DNA of 39,142 nt from Candidatus Solibacter usitatus (GTDB taxonomy: Bacteria > Acidobacteriota > Terriglobia > Bryobacterales > Bryobacteraceae). The notes under the pieces were generated by a model. That model saw only the letters and a list, made by a program, of their open reading frames with translations, was not told where the DNA came from and ran no database searches. This document shows, piece by piece, positions 24,501 through 31,487 of the stretch (positions within the stretch are counted from its first letter, which is position 1; every line of letters starts with the position of its first letter). The stretch is from NCBI GenBank assembly GCA_016213245.1, contig JACRBC010000042.1:1-39142 (forward strand). The letters run 5' to 3'. Position numbers and translations under genes: made by a program.

Positions 24501-27500
24501 CTAAAAGTGGATCCGGCCCGTGTACTGCACCTCGCGCCCGTAGTTGCCGCCCGCCACGCCAGTGCTCCTGCCGAACGTCGAACTGGTGACGCCCAGGCTC
24601 GGCTGGTTTGGGATGAACGAGTTCGGCAGGTTGTAGAACTCCATCCGGAGTTCGAACTTCACGCGCTCAGTGATCGGGAAGTACTTCACCGCCGTGGCGT
24701 CCCACTGCCAGAAGCCGAAACCGCGCAGGCCGGGGTAGTACCACGGGTTGGTGCGCGGCGTATAAGGCTGGAGTTGAGAGAACTTCGAAGTGTCGAAGTA
24801 CTGTCCCCTGGTGGGATTGGCGAGCGTCGGGTCGCCCGAGGCGTTCATCGCGCCAAAGGTCAGCAGCGGCCCGTTATTCCACATCCAGATGTGGCTGGTG
24901 GCCCATCCTCCGATCACCGCGTCCACCAAACGGTTGGCATTGCCCCCGAACCGCCGGCCCTTGCCGAATGGCAGCTCGTAGGTGCCGGCCAGCCGCACGT
25001 GGTGGCGCGGCTGGCGCGTGTCCGTCATGGTGAATCGGTTATTGTAGGTGGCGATGGGATCAAACCATTCGCTGCGCTTCTCGTTGCTGTAGTTGTAGCC
25101 GAAGGTGAAGGTCAACCCTTTGGACATGGACTTCTCGGCCTTGAACTGCAGTGAGTAGTAACGGCTGCTCTTGTTGCGCAGGAAGCGCTCGGTGAGCCCG
25201 CCATACTGCGGATAAACCCGCAGCAGGCTGTTTACGCTGACGTTCCTCTGCGTGCGGAGCGCTCCGGGCATCTTGTCGGCCCCCAGCAGTCCGAAAAACG
25301 GATTCGGCACCAGCACATCCACCGCGCCCTTGTACGTGTAGGCGTAGTTCGGGTCCACCTGGTTCGTGCCCCACGTGTAGTCGCCGCCCCACATGCTGGC
25401 GTCCTGGACGTTGTGGCCGAGATTGGTGAAGAAGGTGGTGTCGGTGATGATCCGGAACGGCATCTGGCGCTGCAGCGACACGTTGATCCGGTCGTTGATG
25501 GGATGGATCATCTCCTGCGGAAAGTACGTGGCGCCCTGGCCCAGGTTCATGTAACGCCCCAGGCTCTTGCCGACGGGCAACTGGAGCGGGTTGTCCGAGG
25601 GGAAGGGATTGTCGATGGTGGCCCGCGGAACGCCCTGCAGCGGGCCCAGAGCGCCGGTCGATCGCGAATAGCCGTCTTTCGGCCAACCGTTGGTCTCCGG
25701 GTAGATCGTGATCCACGGCACCGAATAACGCGCATATCCCACCCGCAACGAAGTCAGGTCGTTGATGCGGAAGGCCGCGCCGATGCGCGGCAGCAATACC
25801 GTCTTCTGCGGGTTGAACACCCCCGGGTGGCCATCGTCGGTGTAGATCCAGGCGCCGTTGTACTTGAACTGCCCCTTGTAGATGGAGGTCACCTCGGAGG
25901 GCATCTTGACCACATTGCCCTGAAGTTCCGGAATCGGGTTGGTCAGATCGAGCGTCCGCGAGTACATGCGGTTGTACTCCGATGGCGCCGTCTCCAACTC
26001 GTAGCGCAGGCCCACGTTCAGCGTCACGCGGCGGCTCAACTTGATGTCGTCATGGAAGAAAAAGCCCCACAACTGCTGGTGCGAGTCCACCATCGGGTTG
26101 AACGCCGCGTTGCCGCTGTTCACCACCCCCAGCAGCGCCGAGGCGTACATGTTGCCGCTCTTCGAGGCGTCGAACTTGAGATAGTTATCGCCCGTGTCCA
26201 CCGCGTTGAAGCTGAAACTGCCCGGTCCGGGCGATCCATTCTGATCGTATTGGTACCGCAACTGCCAGCCGGCCTTCATGTGGTGCTTGCCGGCGTCGTG
26301 CGTCAGCGTGAGGTTGCTGTTGTGCGACCGGCCGCGGACCAGCCACCAGCCGCCCGTTCCGGCGCTGAGCGCTCCGTTACCGCTAAAGTTGAAGCGCGGA
26401 TAATAGACGCCCGGCAAGGCGCCGATGACGGGCTTGTACCAGCCATTGGGCCACAGGTTGGCCCACACGCTGTCCTTCACCTTGGCCCAGTCGGAATCGT
26501 AGTCGTCCTCCAGGTAGACCGCCCCGTAGCGCATGTTGATCGTCGTCTTGGGACTCAGCATCCACAGGAAGTCGATGGCCGGCTGCAGGGCGTCCATCAG
26601 GCCGCCATTGTCGGACCTGACGGCGATGGAATTGCCCCAGTTGGGGTTGTCCAGACGCGTCTCGTACTTCGAGAAGCGCGCGTACATGCGCATCTTCTCG
26701 CTGATGTTGTAATCGGCCCGCGTGGAGATGTTCCAGTACTTCAACCACCACGGATAGGCCACCTTCACGTTGTTCACGCCCGTCAGGTCGTCGCCCGCGT
26801 TGTTCGGCTTCCACAGATCGTTCAGGATCTTCTGTCCCGTGGCATTGATGCGGTTGCCGGGAATGATGTTGCCGGGGAATGGAGTGCGGCTGGAGATGTT
26901 GTTCGCCGGGTCGAATACGGTCGTGTACGGATCGTAGACCGCCCGCAGGCTCCCGTCTTTGGCGAAGGACTTCGAAAAGTTCCCGCTCCGCTCCAGATCG
27001 GCGGGCGCGGTGGAAAAGTTCGTCTGCGGTTGCGTGTTCTTCCACTGCTCGTAAGTCTGGTAGAAGAACAGCTTGTTCTTCAGAATCGGACCGCCCACCG
27101 TGCCGCCCCAGATGTGGTTCTTCACCACGCTCTTGCCCCGGCTGATGCGGTTCGTCATGGCGTTGAACGCGGGGTTGCGTCCGAAGTAGTAGCCCGTGCC
27201 GTGGAAGTCGTTCGTGCCGGACTTCATGGAGACATTCAAGGTGCCGCCCGCCGAGAAGCCGAATTCGGAATCGAGCGCGTTCTGCTGCACCGCCACCTCC
27301 TGCACGGCGTCCATCGACGGCATGTAGGATCCGCGCGCCGAAAGCCCCAGCGACACCCCGTCCAGCAGCATGTCGTTCTTGCCGCCCGTCGCCCCGCCGA
27401 TGTTCAGGCCGTTCGACGACCACATGTAGAACGGGTTGCGGTGCGCCACGTCCCAATACTGGTTGATCACCGCCGGGTTCAGCAACGCCAGTGTAAAAGG

Positions 27501-27965
27501 ATTTCTCGCCAGCACCGGGATGTCCCGGAGCATGTTGCCTTGCACCGTCGTCGTCATCGTCGCCGTGTTGAACTGCACCGCGGCCACCTCGCCCGTCACC
27601 GTCACCGTCTCGGTCACCCCGCCGAGGGTGAGTTTCGGGTCGATGGTGACGTCGGCGCGCGTCAGCACGCCGATGTTGGCCTGCTCCAGCTTCTGGAAGC
27701 CCGCCGCTTCCACCCGCAATGAATAGGTCCCCGGCTGCACGAAATCGAACACAAAGTGGCCCGTCGAGTCCGTCTGCTGGGCATTCTCCACGCCTGTGTT
27801 GGTGTTCTTCAAAGTCACCTTTGCGCCGGTCACCGCCGCTTGCGTCGGGTCGGTGACCGTCCCCTGCACCTTGGCGCGGTACTCCTGCGCCCAAACGCCC
27901 CCCGCCAACAGCGTGAGCGTGGTCAGGCAGCTCATGCAACCTGAAAGTCTTCTATTGTCCTTCAC
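24501..27965 (-). CDS. TonB-dependent receptor with carboxypeptidase-regulatory domain (Oar-like)
   Basis: 1154 residues from GTG 27965, six bases after a GGGAGG site (27972-27977); the frame is open to 27998 but this start gives a clean signal peptide (MKDNRRLSGCMSCLTTLTLLAGGVWAQ). Residues about 30-110 are the beta-sandwich CarboxypepD_reg domain (VQGTVTDPTQAAVTGAKVTLKN, GHFVFDFVQPGTYSLRVEAAGF). A plug domain follows with LNPAVINQ and a DGVSLG segment, then a long barrel ending in the terminal aromatic (TGRIHF). It is an outer-membrane transporter or adhesin-like channel; such receptors are abundant in Solibacter relatives and often linked to polysaccharide use. The substrate is unknown. 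No SusD-like or TonB genes are adjacent. Confidence 0.92.
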   Translation of the reverse strand: MKDNRRLSGCMSCLTTLTLLAGGVWAQEYRAKVQGTVTDPTQAAVTGAKVTLKNTNTGVENAQQTDSTGHFVFDFVQPGTYSLRVEAAGFQKLEQANIGVLTRADVTIDPKLTLGGVTETVTVTGEVAAVQFNTATMTTTVQGNMLRDIPVLARNPFTLALLNPAVINQYWDVAHRNPFYMWSSNGLNIGGATGGKNDMLLDGVSLGLSARGSYMPSMDAVQEVAVQQNALDSEFGFSAGGTLNVSMKSGTNDFHGTGYYFGRNPAFNAMTNRISRGKSVVKNHIWGGTVGGPILKNKLFFYQTYEQWKNTQPQTNFSTAPADLERSGNFSKSFAKDGSLRAVYDPYTTVFDPANNISSRTPFPGNIIPGNRINATGQKILNDLWKPNNAGDDLTGVNNVKVAYPWWLKYWNISTRADYNISEKMRMYARFSKYETRLDNPNWGNSIAVRSDNGGLMDALQPAIDFLWMLSPKTTINMRYGAVYLEDDYDSDWAKVKDSVWANLWPNGWYKPVIGALPGVYYPRFNFSGNGALSAGTGGWWLVRGRSHNSNLTLTHDAGKHHMKAGWQLRYQYDQNGSPGPGSFSFNAVDTGDNYLKFDASKSGNMYASALLGVVNSGNAAFNPMVDSHQQLWGFFFHDDIKLSRRVTLNVGLRYELETAPSEYNRMYSRTLDLTNPIPELQGNVVKMPSEVTSIYKGQFKYNGAWIYTDDGHPGVFNPQKTVLLPRIGAAFRINDLTSLRVGYARYSVPWITIYPETNGWPKDGYSRSTGALGPLQGVPRATIDNPFPSDNPLQLPVGKSLGRYMNLGQGATYFPQEMIHPINDRINVSLQRQMPFRIITDTTFFTNLGHNVQDASMWGGDYTWGTNQVDPNYAYTYKGAVDVLVPNPFFGLLGADKMPGALRTQRNVSVNSLLRVYPQYGGLTERFLRNKSSRYYSLQFKAEKSMSKGLTFTFGYNYSNEKRSEWFDPIATYNNRFTMTDTRQPRHHVRLAGTYELPFGKGRRFGGNANRLVDAVIGGWATSHIWMWNNGPLLTFGAMNASGDPTLANPTRGQYFDTSKFSQLQPYTPRTNPWYYPGLRGFGFWQWDATAVKYFPITERVKFELRMEFYNLPNSFIPNQPSLGVTSSTFGRSTGVAGGNYGREVQYTGRIHF

Positions 27966-28133
27966 TGGCAACCTCCCTCGATCGAGTTGTGCACACACCG
28001 GACCAACGGGATAACACCCGGCCCAACCTGGCAGTTCTTAGGATTATGTACTGGGTCAGGGCGAATTGCAAACCTAATTCACCGCCATCCGCGCGCCCGC
28101 CTTCGGCTACACTTGCCCTGAGGACTCTCACCC

Positions 28134-28916
28134 ATGTCCGGCGTCTTCCAACCGAATCTGCTGGCCGCCAAATCGGCTTACATCACCGGCGGCTCCAGCG
28201 GCATCTGCTTCGGCATAGCCCAGCTCTTTGCCGCCCACGGCGCCCGCACCGGTATCCAGGGCCGCAACCAGGAAAAACTCGACGCCGCCGTCGCCGCCCT
28301 CGGCCCCCTCGCCTCCGGCTATGCCGCCGACGTCCGCGACTACGACGCCACCGCGGGCGCCCTGGCGGCTTTCGCTTCCACCGGCCCCATCGACATCCTC
28401 GTCTGCGGCGCCGCCGGCAACTTCCCCGCGCCCGTCACCGCCATGTCCGCCAACGGTTTCAAAGCTGTCGTCGACATCGACCTGCTCGGCACCTTCAACG
28501 CCTGCCGCGCCGCCTTCGACCTGCTCCGCAAGCCCGGCGCCTCCGTCATCTCCATCTCCGCCACCCACGGCTCGCACCCCTACGCCGCCCAGGCCCACGT
28601 CTGCGCCGCCAAGGCCGGCGTCGATATGCTCAACCGCGTCCTCGCGCTGGAATGGGGCCCCGCCGGCGTCCGCGTCAACGTCATCGCCCCCGGCCCGGTG
28701 GACGAAACCGAGGGCATGCGCCGCCTCGCCCCCACCCCCGAAGCCCGCGCCCAGGTCGCCCGCAACGTCCCCCTCGGCCGCTTCGCATCCATCGACGAAA
28801 TCGCCCAAGCCGCCCTCTTCCTCTCCTCCCCCGCCGCCGCCTACATCACCGGAACCATCCTCACCGTCGACGGCGGCGTCTCCCTCACCGGCGGCCGCTT
28901 CCTCGCCCGCGACTGA
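28134..28916 (+). CDS. SDR related to 2,4-dienoyl-CoA reductase
   Basis: 260 residues. The cofactor loop is [12 protein letters not shown] (18-29) and the core strand carries [10 protein letters not shown] (91-100), where most SDRs have NNAG. The active-site Tyr of the YxxxK pair is absent: the site reads HVCAAK with Lys160 and Val156. That is the known pattern of peroxisomal-type 2,4-dienoyl-CoA reductases, which also share [16 protein letters not shown] and the EGMRRL segment seen here. I therefore assign it to that group rather than to FabG. It would reduce dienoyl-CoA with NADPH during breakdown of unsaturated fatty acids. It is divergent from the receptor gene, with no fatty-acid genes nearby. 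A GAGGA site lies 10 bases before the ATG. Confidence 0.83.
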   Translation: MSGVFQPNLLAAKSAYITGGSSGICFGIAQLFAAHGARTGIQGRNQEKLDAAVAALGPLASGYAADVRDYDATAGALAAFASTGPIDILVCGAAGNFPAPVTAMSANGFKAVVDIDLLGTFNACRAAFDLLRKPGASVISISATHGSHPYAAQAHVCAAKAGVDMLNRVLALEWGPAGVRVNVIAPGPVDETEGMRRLAPTPEARAQVARNVPLGRFASIDEIAQAALFLSSPAAAYITGTILTVDGGVSLTGGRFLARD

Positions 28917-28949
28917 TCAGTCACCGTCGCCCGCCGAATTGGCGCCCAT

Positions 28950-29135
28950 CCCCCCCACCGCCCGGCATGTCATCTCTCCAAGACACCCAAGTGTGTGACT
29001 CCGCGTCTATCCCCGTTCATCAGCGGCCATTCCCCCCCGCCCGGCACGTGATCTCTCCAAGACACTCAAGTGTGTGAATCCGCGTCTATCCCCGTTCATC
29101 AGCGGCCATTCCCCCCGCCGCCCGGCGTGTCATCG
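28950..29135 (+). repeat. 79-bp tandem repeat, two copies plus a partial third
   Basis: Each unit runs from CCGCCCGGC through ATCTCTCCAAGACAC and CAAGTGTGTGA to GTTCATCAGCGGCCATT. The CCCGGC anchor recurs at 28961, 29040 and 29121 (periods 79 and 81); the third copy stops after about 14 bases. Within a unit, three consecutive 10-base blocks begin ATCCGCGTCT, ATCCCCGTTC, ATCAGCGGCC. It fills the gap between the reductase and permease genes and codes for nothing evident. Confidence 0.85.
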
Positions 29136-29151
29136 CCCCCGCACCGTCAAG

Positions 29152-29157
29152 TACAAT
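29152..29157 (+). promoter_or_regulatory. -10 box close to the permease start
   Basis: TACAAT ends nine bases before ATG 29167, which would make the transcript leaderless or nearly so. No Shine-Dalgarno sequence is present between them. No -35 match was seen. Confidence 0.4.
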
Positions 29158-29166
29158 GCAGTTCTA

Positions 29167-30540
29167 ATGTCCCCCGCTCCCGCACTCCTCCGCCGCCTCG
29201 GCCTCTTCAGCGCCACCGCCCTGGTCATCTCCAACATGGTCGGCACCGGCATCTTCACCTCCACCGGCTTTCTCGCCGGAGATCTCGGTGACCCTACGCT
29301 CGTCCTCGTCATCTGGGGCGTCGGCGCCGTCGTCGCCCTGGTCGGCGCTTTCTGCTACTCCGAGCTCGGCGTCAATTTCCCGGCCTCCGGCGGCGAATAC
29401 GTCTACCTCACCCGCGCCTACGGCCCCACCCTCGGCTTCATGAGCGGCTGGGTGAGCTTCTTCGCCGGCTTCTCCGCCCCCATCGCCGCCGCCGCCCTCG
29501 CTTTCTCTGACTACCTCGGCTTCTTCTTCCCCGCCGTCAAGCAGCAAAATGCCTGGTTCCGCTGGAACGCTGGCGAAATCGGATTCCAGTTCGGCGGCGC
29601 CCAACTGCTCGCCGGCGCCCTCATCCTGCTCTTCACCATCCTGAACCTGTTCGGCGTCGAATTCATCGCCCGCATCCAGAACGCCCTCACCTCCGCCAAA
29701 ATCCTCATCATGCTCGCCTTCATCGGCATGGGCCTCTTCATCGGCCAGGGTCACTGGTCCCACCTCACCGAATCCACCACGCGCACCTCCACCGCCCCCA
29801 TCGCCGCCCAGTTCGCCATCAGCCTCTTCTGGATCTACGTCGGCTATAGCGGCTGGAACGCCGCCACCTACGTCGCCGAGGAATTGAAGAAGCCCGAACG
29901 CACCCTGCCCCTGGCCCTCACCATCGGCACACTCCTCGTCGCCGCCCTCTATCTCCTGTTCAACGTGGTCTTCATCTACGCCACCCCGCTCGGCGAAATG
30001 AAGGGCGTCCTCGCCGTCGGTTCGCTCACCGCCAAGGCCCTCTTCGGCGAACGCACCGCAGGCGTCTTCAGCGCCCTGCTCGCCCTCTCTTTGATGTCCA
30101 CCGTCAACGCCATGGTCACCATCGGACCCCGCCTCTACTACGCCATGGCCAAGAACGGCGCCTTCCTTCCCGTCGCCGCCAAGGTCCACCCCCAGTGGCG
30201 TACCCCCGTCCCCGCCATCCTCTGCCAGGGCGCCTGCGCCATGTTGATGACCCTCATCAACTTCGGCAACCTCATGACCTACATCGGTTACCTGCTCAGC
30301 CTCTTCGCCACCCTCGCCGTCGCCGGCCTCTTCAAGTTCCGCTACCGCTCTGGCTGGCAGAAACTCCCCGTCGTCTCTTTCGCTTACCCCCTGGTCCCGC
30401 TGCTGTTCGTCATCCCCGGCGTCGTCCTCGTCTTCGTCGGACTCCAGTTCCAGCCCGTCATCTCCGCCCTCGTCGGACTCACCCTCGTCTCCGGCGCCCT
30501 CGTTTACCACTTCCACATCCGCGGCCGCGCCATCGAATAG
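29167..30540 (+). CDS. APC-superfamily amino acid permease
   Basis: 457 residues from ATG 29167; the frame is open further upstream through repeat-derived sequence, but the protein begins here (MSPAPALLRRLGLF). About twelve membrane spans are visible. The substrate-binding helix 1 signature SNMVGTGIFTSTGF is near residues 22-35, followed by YSELGVNFPASGGEYVYLTRAYG, the helix 2-3 hallmark of the family. A helix 6-region segment WIYVGYSGWNAATYVAEELKKPER is close to that of LAT/YhfM-type exchangers. It imports or exchanges amino acids; which one cannot be told. Its end converges on the antitoxin gene nine bases away. Confidence 0.93.
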   Translation: MSPAPALLRRLGLFSATALVISNMVGTGIFTSTGFLAGDLGDPTLVLVIWGVGAVVALVGAFCYSELGVNFPASGGEYVYLTRAYGPTLGFMSGWVSFFAGFSAPIAAAALAFSDYLGFFFPAVKQQNAWFRWNAGEIGFQFGGAQLLAGALILLFTILNLFGVEFIARIQNALTSAKILIMLAFIGMGLFIGQGHWSHLTESTTRTSTAPIAAQFAISLFWIYVGYSGWNAATYVAEELKKPERTLPLALTIGTLLVAALYLLFNVVFIYATPLGEMKGVLAVGSLTAKALFGERTAGVFSALLALSLMSTVNAMVTIGPRLYYAMAKNGAFLPVAAKVHPQWRTPVPAILCQGACAMLMTLINFGNLMTYIGYLLSLFATLAVAGLFKFRYRSGWQKLPVVSFAYPLVPLLFVIPGVVLVFVGLQFQPVISALVGLTLVSGALVYHFHIRGRAIE

Positions 30541-30549
30541 CGGGAATCC

Positions 30550-30999
30550 CTACACCGGACACTCCGCGCGTTGCGCGTCCGTTGCCATGCTCCGCCCCAG
30601 CCGCCGGCACACCTCCTCCAGGTTCTTCTGCGCGTATTCCGGGTCCGTCTTCAGCCGGATCAGGTCGTCGCTGCTCTTGTCTTGCAGTGCGCCCAGATCC
30701 CAACGCTTCACGCTCGCCTCTCCCACCCCCAGGTACCCGGCGAAATCCAATTGATTCAGCCCCAGCCTCGCCCGCGCCGCCCGGATCTCCCCGGCGCTCA
30801 ACAACCCTGCTGCCTTCCGGTATCCCTCATCGACAAGCCGTCCATGTTCGCTCAGCAGATCTGCCGGAATCGCCTGGAATCCGCACCGGGGGCAAACCAG
30901 GACCCTCCCCTCCACTTCGATCTTCACTCCCCGCACCTCATGGGACGTACGCGCCGTTTTGCGCTGCATCAGCCCCTTCGCGCATTCAATGCATTTCAT
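30550..30999 (-). CDS. MqsA-like antitoxin with zinc-ribbon and helix-turn-helix
   Basis: 149 residues from ATG 30999; an AGGAGT site overlapping the toxin stop lies about ten bases before it. The N-terminal zinc ribbon has Cys3-x-x-Cys6 and Cys36-x-x-Cys39 (VCPRCGF). Residues about 68-105 form a helix-turn-helix of the XRE/MqsA type (IRAARARLGLNQLDFAGYLGVGEASVKRWDLG). In E. coli MqsA the N-domain binds the toxin and the C-domain binds DNA; the same two-part design is visible here. The C-terminal 40 residues extend beyond the E. coli protein. It directly follows the toxin-like gene, eight bases after its stop. Confidence 0.85.
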   Translation of the reverse strand: MKCIECAKGLMQRKTARTSHEVRGVKIEVEGRVLVCPRCGFQAIPADLLSEHGRLVDEGYRKAAGLLSAGEIRAARARLGLNQLDFAGYLGVGEASVKRWDLGALQDKSSDDLIRLKTDPEYAQKNLEEVCRRLGRSMATDAQRAECPV

Positions 31000-31007
31000 T
31001 GTGCGAT

Positions 31008-31361
31008 CTACTCCTGATAGTCGGCTTCGTGGAGGGAGTACAGCCAACAGACGGGCTTCCTGCCCTCCAGGCGAAATTTCAAGTACATGAGGCGGCCGAA
31101 CCGCTTCGACTGCCAGACGAATCCATGTCCCGGCGGATCAAAGGGCCGGTCCGGCTCCTTGTAATTCCCCAGGGTGATCTCTGCCAGTGCCTCTTCAACG
31201 GCTCCTGGGAGCTCCTGATGGGTGACTCCGAGTTCGAGAAGCCGGTCCAGGGCTCGCGGACGAATTTGGTAACGGCCCGCCGCAACCGCCACTCGCATCT
31301 GCCGGAGCGCGGTGTCTGGATTGTAGGCATCGGCGTGTCCCTGGGAGGCTCTTCGTCTCAA
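31008..31361 (-). CDS. Toxin of an MqsRA-like type II pair
   Basis: 117 residues from TTG 31361, supported by a GTGAGG site seven bases upstream; ATG at codon 22 is the alternative. The fold pattern is a helix (VAVAAGRYQIRPRALDRLLELGV), a second helix (PGAVEEALAEITL), then strands FVWQSKRFGRLMYLKFRL and PVCWLYSLHEADY. This resembles MqsR and DUF4258-type RelE/ParE-fold toxins, in which the strands form the RNase sheet. Catalytic residues cannot be named with confidence. Toxin-first order followed by a zinc-ribbon/HTH antitoxin is the MqsRA arrangement, and a palindromic operator lies just upstream. Function as an mRNA interferase is inferred. Confidence 0.75.
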   Translation of the reverse strand: MRRRASQGHADAYNPDTALRQMRVAVAAGRYQIRPRALDRLLELGVTHQELPGAVEEALAEITLGNYKEPDRPFDPPGHGFVWQSKRFGRLMYLKFRLEGRKPVCWLYSLHEADYQE

Positions 31362-31376
31362 TAGGCCGCCTCACTA

Positions 31377-31390
31377 GTATCATTTGATAC
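31377..31390. promoter_or_regulatory. Palindromic operator upstream of the toxin-antitoxin pair
   Basis: GTATCA-TT-TGATAC is a perfect 6+6 inverted repeat, 15 bases before the toxin TTG and just before its ribosome site. Its size and position suit autorepression by the HTH antitoxin. Only one copy occurs here. Confidence 0.6.
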
Positions 31391-31487
31391 CATGCTTTTC
31401 GATTCCGCAAGAGGGCGAATCTGCAAGTCTATGATTCAAAGCAAAATATAGTTCAACTTTCTTGTGACCGCCCCGCAACCCCGCCCC

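Noticed and set aside
24442..28123. A 17-base match with one difference (CTACACTTG-C/T-CCTGAGG) at 24442-24458 and 28107-28123
   Set aside because: A rough estimate says a few such pairs are expected by chance in a window this size, and one copy lies inside the coding end of hemCD.
28134..28916. Loss of the SDR catalytic Tyr as a sign of a dead enzyme
   Set aside because: The 2,4-dienoyl-CoA reductase group naturally lacks that Tyr, and the rest of the sequence matches that group.
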